A DNA stretch of 64,000 nucleotides, from assembly GCA_016271365.2 (NCBI GenBank), contig CM057456.1:666217501-666281500 (forward strand), given 5' to 3'. Every line of letters begins with the position of its first letter. Positions within the stretch are counted from its first letter, which is position 1. Below, piece after piece: positions 1-11,959 of the stretch. The notes under the pieces were generated by a model. That model saw only the letters and a program-made list of their open reading frames with translations, was not told where the DNA came from and did no database searches. Both the position numbers and the translations under genes were made by a program. Source of the DNA: Neoceratodus forsteri. Lineage: Eukaryota > Chordata > Ceratodontiformes > Ceratodontidae.

Positions 1-1475
1 TATTTGGCTCCCGCTTAAATGGTTTAAAAATTCATGGTATAGTTGCCGCTTTATCTGGAACTATAGAAGCCTTAGATTGGCTTATCATAAATTGATTGCC
101 CTAAGTTAATCGGTGGCCTAAGACTTCCATTTTGGTCTGTACTACTGCTAGCCTATGCTAACAAGTATCTTGGTGGCTCGCTGTAATTGATGGTTCCCAA
201 ACTAGTACTTATACACCTCTGTGGTTAAAATTAGAGATTCCCGGATAATGGATTCTGGAATTACACCTAGGGCTTTGTTATATTGTTTACATAAAGCCCT
301 TCCCATTTCCTTGCGTAAGTCCCCTATTGAGATTTCGCTCAAAGCTCATGTGCAATTATGCACTTTTTAAAATACCTCATACTATGGATCCTGCCCAACC
401 ATTAATGGGTAACCCTAACTTTTAATAGAGGGAAACCCATTGTTGGCTTGGTTACCTTTATTGGGAAAGGTATTGATTAAAAGATTTGTTTACGCTTGAA
501 GGAAAATTACTTACCTCGGTTGAGATATTGAATAATTTCAAATTCCTCAGTTATGATATTTAAGGTTTTTCAACTTCGCATTTGGTGGCTTGCAATTCCA
601 TTTCTCCTCCTAATGGAGCAGTTTCTGATTTTGTGATACTCTTGAGCCACTGGCGGGTAAGGCCCATGCAGTATCTGCTATATATAACACTTTTCTGACT
701 TGGACTCATCCCCTAATTCTTGCTCCAAGACAATATTGGTCTCGGCTTCTCCCAGAATATAACTTTGATTGGGCAGGCATATGGAAATCCTGTCACAAAT
801 TTCTTTTACAGGATAGACTTAGAATAATGCACTTTAAATTGTTACACAATATTTATTACTCTCCTTTAAAGTTAGTTAGCCTCGGTATGGTCTCAGCTTC
901 CAGTTGTTTCAGATGCCAGCGAGGGGCTGGGGATTTACTTCATATCTTTTGGCATTGCCCTAAAATAGCTGTATTATGGGGTAACATTAAGGAGAAACTG
1001 GACCCTTGCTTGGGGTTGGATAGTTTATTTACCCCAGAGATATGTATTCTTGGGGATATGACCACCATTGATGTTCAGATAAGGAAATACCATATTAGTC
1101 TGATTTCTGCTTCGGTTAAAAAAGTGGTTCTGAAGCATTGGAAAGACACTTTAGTGATATCGCATGGCGAATGGTTTCAGGAACTCCTGGCAAATCTTAG
1201 AACGGAAAGGACTATCGCAAGTCTTCAAAATAATATGTCTAAATTTGATCGAATTTGGGGTCCATTATATTCCTGTTACTCTGTATCAGAATGTATTGAT
1301 TTACAGTAACAACATGCTTCAGGTTAGGTATTCGGTGTGCTGTGCAAATGGCTACTAAGTTGGGGGGGTTTCTTTTGTCATGTCTGTGCTTTCTACTAAT
1401 ATTCATGTTCCTTCTGGATGTAATTTTGTTTTGAAAATCTTCAATAAAAGTTGAATTGCAAAAAAAAAAAAAAAA
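1..1475 (+). mobile_element. L1/Tx1-like LINE, 3' fragment
   Basis: This is the downstream end of an L1-type retrotransposon; its 5' part lies outside the window. Broken frames before position 830 still read like the post-RT region of L1 ORF2 (for example a GGLRLPFWS-like stretch near 100-140). An AATAAA signal at 1443-1448 is followed by a 16-A run at 1460-1475, the expected L1 tail. The C-terminal peptide is closely related to that of the minus-strand L1 at 60.35-64 kb, so both belong to one family. Frames are interrupted several times, so the copy is dead. Confidence 0.85.
827..1309 (+). pseudogene. L1 ORF2 C-terminal segment
   Basis: A 160-residue open segment from the extreme C-terminus of an L1/Tx1 ORF2 protein. 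Residues ~27-50 carry the Cys/His pattern CFRCQRG..HIFWHCPKI, the zinc-binding-like motif that follows the reverse transcriptase in this group. It aligns by eye with the C-terminal segment at 60720-61118 (shared motifs include EICILG, VLKHW and IASL). The ATG is probably not a real start, because the preceding sequence is also ORF2 in another frame. The product would be an inert fragment. Confidence 0.8.
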
Positions 1476-1622
1476 TCTTTGACTATGAGGCTGCAAAATA
1501 ATCGGCCACAATTGCAGCCGAAGATTTTGCAGGCTCACAGCCAAAGATCGTTAGCGAGCCGCAGCCGAAGACTGTAAAAATGTAAAAGGCTATTTTTTTG
1601 ACAATACTAAAATAAACCAGAG

Positions 1623-1661
1623 GCATGGGTCAATAGAGAAAGCATGGGTCAATAGAGAAAG
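1623..1661. repeat. 20-bp tandem duplication
   Basis: Two adjacent copies of a 20-bp unit beginning CATGGGTCAATAGAG. A reverse-complement echo of the outer part (CCCATGCCTC) follows at ~1677, so a small hairpin is possible. Confidence 0.8.
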
Positions 1662-1869
1662 TCTCCTGACCTAAACCCATGCCTCAGTTATTTCACAAGT
1701 CACCCTTGGGGTGAAATATTTGCTTTTTTCCAACCCCAAACTGAAAACAAGACAGCTGCAATCGCAACCAATAAATTTCTCATGATCAAAGATTTTTTGA
1801 TTGCGAGCCTGCAAATTCTTTGAACATGATGACCAAAACCCGATTCTTCTTTCACAAAATAACCATATA

Positions 1870-2282
1870 AATGTTCCCATAGATTTATAATTGGAGCTGA
1901 AAAGTTTAATAACTTTTGAATGGATTAATTTTTTGTCACCATACAAAAAGTGGCATGTTTCTTGACACAGGCTCTTTCTATGTGCCAGACTTCAGACCAG
2001 CAGACCACACAACTGATGCACAGTGCCACGGACAAAATAAAAAAAACTGCTCACAGAACTGGTGAAAAGTGAATTTTTCAGCATTTTGGTGTGTAAAAAC
2101 CATAAGTTCATCCAAAGTGATACTCAGCAAATCAAGACATCTACCATGCCCCACCATGCATTACAAATTTCATGCAAATCCGTTGAATGGGTCCAAAGTT
2201 ATTAATGTGCAAAATGTAAAGTTTAACACAGATGTGCCTTCATATTTGTAAATATAGGGGCACAATTGCGCCCCATTATAGA
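1870..2282 (+). repeat. Hairpin-ended interspersed repeat, copy 1
   Basis: An unclassified repeat sharing several blocks with 37.9-38.4 kb: a TTCCCATAGATTTATAAT-like block followed by TAATAACTTTTGAA, then TTCATGCAAATCCGTTGAATG, AAAGTTATTAATGTGCAA and AAGTTTAACA. It ends in a GC-rich stem-loop (2257-2274, GGGGC...GCCCC) directly followed by ATTATA and a microsatellite. No reading frame is recognisable. A Helentron-like or other non-autonomous DNA element is possible but unproven. The left boundary is uncertain. Confidence 0.55.
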
Positions 2283-2289
2283 TATATGT

Positions 2290-2323
<34 letters not shown>

Positions 2324-2353
2324 GCGTGTGTGAGTGTGGCACATCCGTGCCTT

Positions 2354-2400
<47 letters not shown>

Positions 2401-2486
2401 GTGTGTGTGTGTGTGTGTGTGTATGTGCATGTGTATATGATGCGTCCATGCCTTGATGCACATGTATGTATTTGTATATATATCTA

Positions 2487-2533
<47 letters not shown>

Positions 2534-2535
2534 AT
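2280..2535. repeat. Compound microsatellite cluster
   Basis: Successive simple repeats: (TA)n at about 2299-2323 and 2365-2394, (GT)n at about 2400-2422 and (TATC)n at about 2479-2532, separated by short sequence. Open frames across it on both strands are by-products of the repeats. Confidence 0.95.
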
Positions 2536-2834
2536 GTATGAGCCAAGCAATGGCCATGCAAATGCTACATAATGGAGACACATGCATGCAAACAAGCAGA
2601 CACATACACCTCACAAAATAAATATGAATATCCCAGACAATACAGAGACTTTTAATTTTAAACCTGATCTGTTCCTGCACTACAGCCTCTTGAGTCAGCA
2701 TGATCTTGTGTAAAACAAGAAAAAGTATCATGAGCTGTGATTGAAGAGCCTCCATTACTCATTCTTGTTAGTGATTATTCTGAATGGACCATTTCACATT
2801 CTCTTGATTCCTGAGTCATGAACATATAATTCCA

Positions 2835-4650
2835 TGGTCTGAAAACCTTCTTCAGACCCAGAAAGCCCTATCACTGATAGCAAGACTGATATCTAACAAT
2901 TTATCTCATGCAACCTATATTGTTGTGAGAAAGAAATATTGTATTCTACTAGGGATCAAACCCAGCCCCTCACAATACTATCCTGGTGCTCTGCCACTGT
3001 GCTGTCATTCCAGGTGAATAAACATAGGCTTTCTAGCCATAGATGCATTCTTTGGGAATGTATACCCTGCACTGAGTTAAGATCCCCCACATACACAGCT
3101 GCAGTGGAGTTTATGGAGTTTAGAAACAACACTCTGCCTCATGGAAGGTATTGTACTCATCAAGTTTCATTCAAACCTATAGTACATAAGCCTCAGAGCC
3201 TGAGCTAATACTAATTAAGCTGACTGCATCATAGAACCCACTGTTTTATGGTCTGAATCCCTATTTACAACCCTGCTGAAAACTTATCACTGACATTAGC
3301 AAGGGACTGCTAATAATTTTCTCATGCAACATAAATTGTCATGAGAAAAACAAAATGTTCCCTACTGGGGGTCAAACCCAGTCTCTAGAAATACTGACCT
3401 GGTGCTCTGCCACTGTGCTATGATTCCAGCCAGTTAGACATTTAGTTTCTAGATAGAGATGCAAGCTGTGGTAATTAATATCCTGCACTTGGTGCAGATT
3501 CCATCCCCAAACACCGCAAACATCCCCAAAAGTGAAGTTTTGTAATGAATTATCTTCTAGCTGGAAGGAATGCTTCCCACCAAGTTGCATTTAAACTTAC
3601 ATAAGCCTCAAAACCTCAGCTAGTATTAATTAAGTTGACTGCAACATCCATATTCTGAAACCCTTACACACCCTGAAAAAAACCTATGACTGACATCAAG
3701 ATGTACGTTTAACAATTTATCTTATACAACATAAATTAAATTAAGAATGAAAAAATGTGCCCTACTGGGGGTCAGATCCAGACCCCTAAATACTTTTTTA
3801 TGCTCTGTCACTGTGATGTGATTCTAGCAGGTTGAACATTGGGTTTCTAGACATGGATGCATGCTATTGGAAGGCATATCCTGCAGTGAGTGCACATCCC
3901 CCAATACACAGGTGCAGTGGGATTTAGTACCAAGCGCTCTGCCAGCTGGAAGGGATGCCTTCTATCACATTTCATTCAAACCTACACAAACCTAAAAGCC
4001 TCAGCTGGAATTAGTTAAGTTGACTGCAACATAGAAATAGCAGTTGCATGATCTGAAACCTTGCTTCAAACCCTGTTGAAACCCTATCACTGATATCAGC
4101 AATGACATCTAACAACTTCTGTCATACAAAATAAACTATAGTGAGTAAACAAGTGCCTTAGTAGGGATCAACCCCAGGTCACCACAAATAATGTCCTGGT
4201 GCTCTGTCACTGTGCTATTATTCCAGCGAGTTGGACATAGGGTTTCTAGACAGATATCCATGCTTGGGAATGCATATCCTGCACTGAATGCATATCCCTT
4301 GCCCCCAAATACAATTGCATTGGAGTTTAGTAATGAATTCTCTGTCAATTGGAAGGAATGCTTCCCACCAAGTTGCACTGAAACCTTCACTAGCTTAGGA
4401 GTGTCATCCAGGACTAATTAAGTTGTCTGCAACTTAGAACTAACAGTTTCATGGTCTGATCCCCTGCTACAAGCCTTGAAACCTTATCTATGACATCAGC
4501 AATGGCATCTAACAGTTTCTGTTATACAACAGAAAATGTAAGTGAGAATTTAAAATTGTGCCCTTCTGGGGATGGAACCTAGTTCTGTGCAGGTCTGAAA
4601 CCTATCCCATGACCTAGAAGCCCTATCACTGACTTCAGCAATGACATCAT
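2835..4650 (-). repeat. Tandem array of ~400-bp units with tRNA-like segment
   Basis: About four and a half head-to-tail units. The landmark GGGGTCAAACCCAG-like block recurs near 2950, 3367, 3767, 4155 and 4565, giving a period of roughly 390-415 bp. On the minus strand each full unit contains a tRNA-like stretch: an A-box/D-arm TAGCACAGTGGCAGAGCACC and a T-arm CTGGGTTTGACCCCCAG with a perfect 5-bp stem and a B-box-like centre. The rest of the unit is AT-rich and also repeated (for example TATCACTGA.ATCAGCAATG). It is either a tandemly amplified tRNA-derived SINE or a tRNA-derived satellite. Units differ by many substitutions, so the array is old. Confidence 0.8.
3366..3436 (-). other. tRNA-like promoter segment, best-preserved unit
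   Basis: Read on the minus strand, this stretch has a D-arm with a typical A box, an anticodon-arm-sized gap and a T-arm with five perfect base pairs. The acceptor stem does not pair (5' GCTGGAA against 3' CAGTAGGGA). It is therefore a tRNA-derived pol III promoter rather than a functional tRNA. Confidence 0.6.
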
Positions 4651-4690
4651 GTAGTTTAATCACTCAGAGTGAATGTAACCTTAAACATCC

Positions 4691-7320
4691 CCAATTGCAG
4701 AAAAGAATATGCATGACTGCAAGAGGGGCCTACAAGCTATGCTTGATGGCACCTAAAAAGACATAAATGGGAGGAAGAAAAGTTTACAACTTTATATGTT
4801 AATGGGATACCCAAGATGTTGCTTGACTAATCAAGAGTGTCATCTCAAGGTGTCTTTGTGTTTGAGAACTGCAATTCAAAACTAAGCAGTTCTAGAACAC
4901 AAATATGTCTGCATATGGCATTCTGGAGTAATCAAGGGACTTTTCGGGTATCTCATTTGCTCTTTATTAAGCAGTTCTTTCTTTGCTCCTCCTTTTAAGT
5001 TGATCACACAAATAAGAATTGACATCAGCATTCTGTGCTGATTTTCAGCATAGCCATGTTGTTTGTCTCTCACCAGTTTGCTGATTTTCATCATGGAACT
5101 GAGTATGCTATCACTGCCTTCAACATAAACTAACACACTAATTAGATTAAAATGGTGTCTAGAAGTAGTTTTTCCATGTAACAGGCCATCACTACTGCTG
5201 ATGAATCCTACAGTAATTACGTTCTGTTCCAGCAAGACCAAAGCATAGAGAAAATCTTAAATAGAAAACAAAGAATTAAAGAAATCCAGTTAATGTGGTA
5301 TTTGAGTTGGAAACTATTTGTTCATTTCTGGCTTTTTTGAGAGCTTCTGTATCCTGTAGCTCATGCCCAGCAGTGTATTGGCTGTAGAAACAAATGAGGC
5401 ACAAGCTCTGTGGATGTTTTCTTAGTCCCACTAACCACTACATCGCATAGGTCATTGGCTTCCCAATCCCAGAAACCCCATTTACCTATAATTCAGCTAA
5501 GGATGTGGTTGGGATGCTAATGACTGAATCATGAAGGTAGAGAGAATGTTATGTCTTTGAAAGGGGTAGGAGTGATAGCTGGGAGTGTGGGGAACAACAG
5601 TGTCACCCCAGTTAACTGCACTTCTATTGCATTCTGCTCATGCAGCAAATTGTTTCTGTTGGAAAAAAAGTTGAAATGGGACTCTCAGACACTGTGTGTG
5701 TGAACAGGATCATCAGCGTGTGCTTTAGGTACTGCATTATGTCATGTCACAGGATTACCCATTAGCTTGTTCACTTACATAAAAATCCCTGTAAGAGTGT
5801 TACATGTGGCCTATCTGACAAACTTCATGTAGCATGGCAGTGAGCAGGAAAGTAGTGCTGAAAAGAATGGGATTTGAATCTATTCTGCATATAGATCAGT
5901 TGATAACTGCTTGCTATTCTTTTTTTAACAAGAACCTGGAATTTTGTAGTAGTCACAGTCTGCAGCACATGAAGATCTCTTGGCTGTATAAGAGGTTTTC
6001 TAGTGCTGCAGCCCCACTCATTCACTTTAATGGAACTTGAAAAAGAAATGTTTTATAAATAACTGCAGATTGCTTGCATGACCAACAGCTACTGTGCATG
6101 TCTATTCTTTCCACAATACATTACTGTTGTTAGTCATTAACTTAAAAAAATGAAAATTTAACAACATTTAAGCAGAACAAATCCAAATGGTCTATTTGTC
6201 ACTCTTGGGGTATTGTGCACATTAGTGCCAACACTCGGCACCATCTACTGTTTTTCAGTAATGGACATTTAACAAAATGAACTTTCCTTAAATATTGTCA
6301 GTCAGTGAAAAATCACTGACTTGAACTCATATTCTCAGGACACTGTCCCATGTTTGTGTTTTGTGCTAATGAGTGCAGTATGTGCCAGATTTCAGTATGA
6401 GTGTAGAATGTTCAAAGAAATCTAGTACGATTGTGCCATATTCTCCTTAAATGTGATGAATGTTTGGATGTTACCTGACCACTAAAAGGTGGTATACCCA
6501 CACCCAAACATGTGCTGCAAACATTGCAATGCATGCTGAGATTAAAATCCACAGATTTACTTTTGCTGTAGGTGGCTCTTTACATTTATTAGACTCTTAG
6601 TGGCAGACCCCTATTATCTCACGGGTTCTTCTCATTGCTTCATTCTGTTTCTTCTAAGAAAACTCCTTTTCATGTATCAGCTGTTATGTAACATCAGCTG
6701 CCCTCATGCTGACTTTCCTTTCCACTGTGAGTCTTGCCTACCACTCTTTCAGTTTTTACATATTGATCCACCCACAACCCCTGACTATTATACGTTATAT
6801 GTGTTTTTTCTTTTCACTATGTTGATGCTACATAGGACTGCTGATAGTGGCTTTCCACATCATATCTAAGAATTTTTAGTGTTCATTATTTTGGCCACTG
6901 CTGAGAAATGTTATTTTTTATCACCACTTTCTTTCTCCCTCTCTGGTGGCCAAACAAAGGGTCTATTTCCATCACATTAATCCTCTTGCTTGTCCCAATA
7001 ATTGCAGTCAGTCCACAGGCTGAGAATCAAATTATATTATTTGAGTAAGGTCAACAATCGGAAGAACAGGCAGAGTAGTACTTTTGAATATGTGCATTTG
7101 TGTGTGTGGGGGGAGGGACAAAGATGTGCATTTCTAAATGGCCTAATTGCAACAGCTGATGAAGAAAATTTAATCTGGCACAGTAATCATGATAGTGGGT
7201 ATGTCAGATATTATTTATTAACTTTGGTCTGTGCTTAACCGTCACCCTAGGAAACACCAAAATACTATAGTACTAACATTTTACGCACAACTGCACACTG
7301 CACACTGCATAAAGGTATGC
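4691..7320. other. No recognisable gene or repeat; one unexplained ORF
   Basis: I recognise no LINE, SINE or inverted repeat here. The only long frame is on the minus strand at 4882-5241 (119 codons, non-ATG start); it is not low-complexity and I match it to no family. Base composition is ordinary AT-rich intergenic DNA. Confidence 0.4.
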
Positions 7321-7324
7321 ATGA

Positions 7325-7462
7325 AAAATGTAAAATGTACATGAGACCACATCTGATACCTGAGAACTGACAGTAGACAGTCTCATAACTAGGCAGGCTG
7401 GGGCAGACTACACAGGCTGATAGACCATTATCTGCCAACATTGTCTATGTTTCTATGATACA
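7325..7462 (+). mobile_element. CR1-like LINE, 3' terminal fragment
   Basis: The sequence around 7385-7460 (GGGGCAGACT...TATCTGCCAACATTG TCTATGTTTCTATGATA) matches the characteristic 3' end of tetrapod CR1 elements as also seen at 14.9 kb and, inverted, at 17.25 and 44.0 kb in this window. Only the tail is present. Confidence 0.75.
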
Positions 7463-7594
7463 CACAGCGATTACACAATATATAGTCAATCATCTATACA
7501 GTAACTCATCTGACTGCCAGCAGTGTAAAAGAAATGGCACAAAACACTTATGACTAGGATAAAAAAAGATAGCCTAATAAATTATAAACATTAC

Positions 7595-9170
7595 CAATTT
7601 GTCAGTTTCCATGATGGCCATCGACTTTAATCAGTGCTTTGTAGTCAACTATATATTTATTGTCCCCTCTCCTCCCACACTGGTAGTAATTCCCTTGCAA
7701 CAAGAGGACACTCACAGCAGGCAGAGCCAGGACTCTCTTAGCACCCCTGCTGCACCTGCATGCAAGATGGGAAACAAGTGACTGGCACAGCCCACCTTCC
7801 CCAGTCCATGGCTGACCATGTTTCTCTGAATAAAGACATTCTTGCCCTTGCTTGCATAATAAAACCAAGTGGTTGTGTGATCAGTGGGTTTTACAGTGTG
7901 AGTGAGCACTCAGGTGTCTTCATTGTGAAGATGGTGTATGCCCACTGATGGAGGATGGCAGGCTGTGTCGGTTACCTTCTTCCCTTCTTGCATGTGGGTG
8001 CAACAGGGGGTGCCACAGCTGTACCACCTATGAGAGTCCTGATACTACAAGGGTGGCGACAATGGGGTTTCTATATTTCAAGGATCTGGGCTAGGGAGGA
8101 GGGTGGGGAACTGTTTCTTGTTCTTTTTTTAAACCCAAATACTGAATATTTGGCCAAATAACAAACACCTAGTGTCTAAATACTGAATATTTGGAAAAAT
8201 ATGTGTTGATCTCCATAGTGTTGGTTGCCTTCTTCCCTTCCTGCATGCAGGTGCGGTGGGTGCTCTGAAGGTTCAGGCTCTGCCTGCTATGATTGTATTG
8301 CTGTACAAGGGTGCTGCTACCAGTGTATGACAGGAGCAACCAATGAATAGTTGAATGCAAAGCATTGGTGAAAATTAATTGCCTGGTGGGTTGTGCTGGA
8401 CACCCATCTTTGGAGTCTAATTTTATCAAAATGTGGGTGCTGGGGGAGAAGAGAGGTTTAGGTGATAACTGAAGGTGGGGAGGACAGGGAGCTTCTGTAT
8501 TTAAAGGATCTGAGCTAGGAAGGAGGGTGGAGGACTGTTTCCATTTTTTTTAAACCAGAATAATGAATGTTTGGCTGAATTATGAATACCTGGTGCCTGA
8601 ATACCGAATATTCACCTGAATATTTGTACAGCCCTAACCAACACAGCCCACCCTCCTCAGTCCATTGCCAGCTGCCTTCTTCTAAACGAAGATACTTGTA
8701 CACTTTCTCAGATAGTAAAACCAGCTGTCCACATGATCTGACAGTTCTACTATGCAAACAAGTGTGAGAATGTCTTCATTCAGAAGGTAGCTGATTATGG
8801 ACTAAGGAGGGTGGGCTGTGTTGGGCACTTTGTGCCTTTCTTGTGTATGAGTGGTGTGTGGGGGAGGTGCTACAAGGTTCCTGGCTCTGTCTGCTCTCAG
8901 TATCCTGATGCTGCAAGAGTGCTGTGTCAGGGTTGGGGCAGGAGAAAGAATCAATGAATAGTTGAATTTAAAGTGCTGATGGAAGTCAGTGATGGCAGTG
9001 GGGGCTGGCTGGTTATGCCGGGCGCCCATCACTGAAGTTTATTTTCTTCAAAATGTGGGTGCTGGGGTGGATTTGGGTGCTAATTGAGGGTGGGGGATGA
9101 AGGGATTCTATATTTAAAGGATCTGATCTAAGGAGGAGGGTAGGGAGCTGTTGGCTTTCCCTTTTGTTTT
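7595..9170. repeat. Mosaic of inverted and direct repeat copies
   Basis: One module occurs several times in both orientations. The 7600-7850 segment (CAGGCAGAGCCAGGA, CACAGCCCACC..CCCCAGTCCA) reappears reverse-complemented at 8805-9010. The block AAGGATCTG.GCTAGG.AGGAGGGT occurs at about 8080, 8505 and 9118. Short palindromic centres lie near 7870 and 8735. ATTCGAAT-like AT-rich motifs (ACTGAATATTTGG, CCGAATATTC) followed by CAGCCCTAAC near 8630 resemble hAT termini. No coding frame is recognisable. Confidence 0.6.
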
Positions 9171-9269
9171 TTTTAGGCAGTATTTCCTGAATATGGATGA
9201 ATAGTGTTACTATTCATTATCTGTGAACTGAATTACAGTAAGTGCATTATTCATGGTGTTTGAAAAATA

Positions 9270-10640
9270 ATATTTATTGAGTGCACACCCCCGATAGTTA
9301 TACAGACTATTTCTGCAGTCACTTGCAGAACCATTAGCACTATAAAACCCATGAACGTCACAATTTTTTAAAACATATCTCCTGAAGTCTCGACATCTCG
9401 TTTCACTTTCTTAAACAATGCCTGTCAATCACAGTCAATCACACTGCACAGTTTTGTTTAACTTTGGCCACTGCTTCATACTGTCTCTGGAAACAAAATT
9501 ATATTTCCATCTTCCTGAGTTGATAGGCTGTGAATAATAATGTTTTGGAGTCTAGAACCAACAAAAGAAAACATTTTCGTAACATTCTCCATGTGAGCTA
9601 TCACAGGTCCAGCATAATCTGAGTCTCCCCATTCAGAGTGCTCCAAACTTCACACAGGCAATGTTAAGCAATTGGACCCATGTATATGATTAACAAACAA
9701 ATAAAATAAAAAATTAACTACACAATGGACTTTTAAATCACAGACTCTGACTGGCACCTTTCTAACATAGTAAATCCTAACATGACCCACACAAAAGGTG
9801 CCAGTCAACCGGTTCACCAATACAAACACAAAGAATCAGTATGAGCCCCCCAAAAACAGACAGTGAAACCACTGTACTGCCCTTAAATAAACTGTGATGC
9901 AAAAGTCCCTCTGCAAGTCTCATTAAAAAAAAACTCCAATACTTCAGAAAGAGCTGCCAACCCCACTTTAAACACTACAAAACCATTTTTCATTATAATT
10001 CCTGCTACACTTGTACCTGCCTCACCTCTCAAACCATTTTTCCATATCGAGTTAGCTCCATCCCCATGATCGGCTGCCTGCCACTTTCACAGTATGTTTG
10101 TCTCTTTGTAAACCCACAGATGCTTTTATCGTCACTTATCTCTGTTGTGGCCATTTTTACAAGTTTCTGCATCCTTTCATTGCCTGCCCACCCAGCCATC
10201 CATTTCTGTTGTACTGTAGTAAGCTGTTTCTAGAGTGAGTGATTGTAGCTGGTAACAGAAGCAGACAGCTGTGTGCAGTTCTTTTGAAGTACCCCTAGCT
10301 TACTTGTCTAAGATACGATGTTAAGCTGCATGGAGCTGCAGTTTCTTCATTAAGAAAAGGTAACAAAATGTTGTTTTAAAAAAGCTGTTTTGAGAGGGAG
10401 CAACTGGTATCTTAAACAGGCAGCTGTGCACTATTCTGTTGAAGAACTGTTTACTTGCACATCCACCAACACTGTCTCTGCATGTCTGAATCCCTGGGGC
10501 TGGGGGAGGGGCACCACCACAGCCATTATCTGCCTTGTAACAAGGCACTATATAACACACAGGAAGGATATTAAAAAAATCTATTAAAAAGTCAAAAAGG
10601 GTAAACTAAACATTGTAGATAACGTTATTTTTACAGGACA
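9270..10640. other. No recognisable gene; one small hairpin
   Basis: Mostly AT-rich unique-looking sequence. The only structure I see is the 59-bp hairpin at 9748-9806 (GACTGGCACCTTT...AAAAGGTGCCAGTC). Confidence 0.4.
9748..9806. repeat. Short hairpin element
   Basis: Arms GACTGGCACCTTT and AAAAGGTGCCAGTC enclose a ~30-nt loop. A hairpin of the same size and similar arms lies at 51257-51320. Confidence 0.6.
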
Positions 10641-10642
10641 TT

Positions 10643-10801
10643 GTATAATCACAATAAACAATAACAGGGTGTGGGCTATGCTGGAATTTACCCACTTCAG
10701 GTGTGGTTTGGTCACTCGGCCCATGGCCTTGAGATTGAACCACAGCAGGCATGGGTAAATTTCAACATAACCCATACCCTGTCAAGGTTTATTGCTTAAA
10801 T
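10643..10801. mobile_element. Fold-back MITE, CAATAA family
   Basis: A near-palindromic element of ~160 bp. The left arm begins TATAATCACAATAAAC and continues through AGGGTGTGGGCTATG; the right arm mirrors it (CATAACCCATACCCTG...GGTTTATTGCTTAAA). The centre is near CGGCCCATGGCC. The termini resemble those of the element at 51846-51993. Confidence 0.7.
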
Positions 10802-11074
10802 GTATAACGTCTCACTTTGCCTGCAATCTTAAGGTCATTTTCAGCATCTACTTGCAAAATTACAGTACCAGAATTCAGATTCAGTGAATCTGGCCAATTT
10901 TATTATTGATTTCAATTGAAAACACTGGTCAGTAAACACAGATGGATCCTGTATATTTTCAAATTCCATGATGGCAATACCATAAAACTGAATGTATTAT
11001 TCCAACCCCACAATATTTCCCAACATTAGGATTTCTGTCTCCTTTTTTGCAGACATTACCATTGCTTTTGATAT

Positions 11075-11442
11075 TTAAAGTAGCAGTTCAATGACAATTT
11101 TTTTTAAAAGCTAGTTTCTGCCTCAGATAAGAAAAGTATTAGCATACATGGCACATGCACTTGTGTAAGTAGCTCCTATGTTGTGCACCTGAGTACTTTT
11201 TTGCTTTTTGTCTCCTGACCCTTACCAGTTCTACAGTTCTGTTTCTATGCAAAATGCAGTGGTCATCTTTTTTTCTTGAGAAAAAAACTCAGTTAAAACA
11301 TGTACTGTATAAAATACTCAGATTTCATTCAATTTGGAAAAATATGCCACCAAATAAAGCTGGAAGATGTCTAGAATTTTTTATAGTGCAAAAAACGTAG
11401 GGTCAAACTTTTCACCTAATTTCACTGCACTGCTGTTCTAAA
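11075..11442. mobile_element. TTAA-type MITE, diverged copy
   Basis: Termini TTTAAAGTAGCAGTTCAATGA and TTTCACTGCACTGCTGTTCTAA are inverted and match the better-preserved element at 15603-15974. Internal sequence (AAAAGCTAGTTTCTGCCTCAG) matches that element in opposite orientation. It has no coding capacity. TTAA-flanked short elements are usually mobilised by piggyBac- or Kolobok-type transposases; which one is unknown here. Confidence 0.65.
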
Positions 11443-11659
11443 AACTTGGCCATGAAAATATGTTTCTATCTCCATTTGTGTATGTGGGATACAGAAAAGG
11501 TGAGTAGGGGTACAGGGCACCATTTATCATACAGTGTTTTTTTAGGATGCTTTAAATTGCAAAAAATAGCTTTAATAGTAATGATTATTTTAATCTATTT
11601 TCTGTCCAATCACATTAAACTCTGTGACATGCAAATACAGAAAATAGGTTATGGGCATG

Positions 11660-11959
11660 AAAAGAGATCTCCAGCAGCTATAGCGGTTGTCCAGTGGATC
11701 ACAACTGAGGCTGCATGCTGTGAAGTGCAAAGTTATGCACATTGGCAAGGGAAACCCAAAAATGAGCTATTGGACGGGCATCAGAAAAATCAGTCTGATC
11801 TCTGAGTAAAGGGACTTGGGTGTCAGAATCAGTAAAGCCTTAGGACAATGGCCCATTGTATCCGGACACTCAGGAAGGCAAATAGGATGCAAGGATGTAT
11901 AGGGAGAGGTCTCTTTAGAAGGAGAGAGGTGATGATGTTTCCCATCTATGAATCCTTAG
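11660..11959 (+). pseudogene. CR1-like LINE, C-terminal RT fragment (left half)
   Basis: The conceptual product follows the CR1 region after the reverse transcriptase catalytic site, with AKLCTLARET (KCKVMHIGKGN-like), GTWVSESVKP (DLGVRISKALGQ-like) and FRRREVMMFPIYESLV. Frames are broken repeatedly. The coding sequence stops abruptly at the hAT element and resumes at 14304. Confidence 0.8.

Noticed and set aside
2266..2541. Open frames rich in Tyr-Ile or Thr-His across the microsatellite cluster
   Set aside because: They are direct translations of (TA)n, (GT)n and (TATC)n repeats and exist on both strands.
3366..3436. Functional tRNA gene
   Set aside because: The T-arm and D-arm are good, but the acceptor stem cannot pair, and the segment is one of several worn tandem copies.
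2835..4650. CRISPR-like array
   Set aside because: The units are ~400 bp, entirely repeated without unique spacers, and the sequence is vertebrate nuclear DNA.
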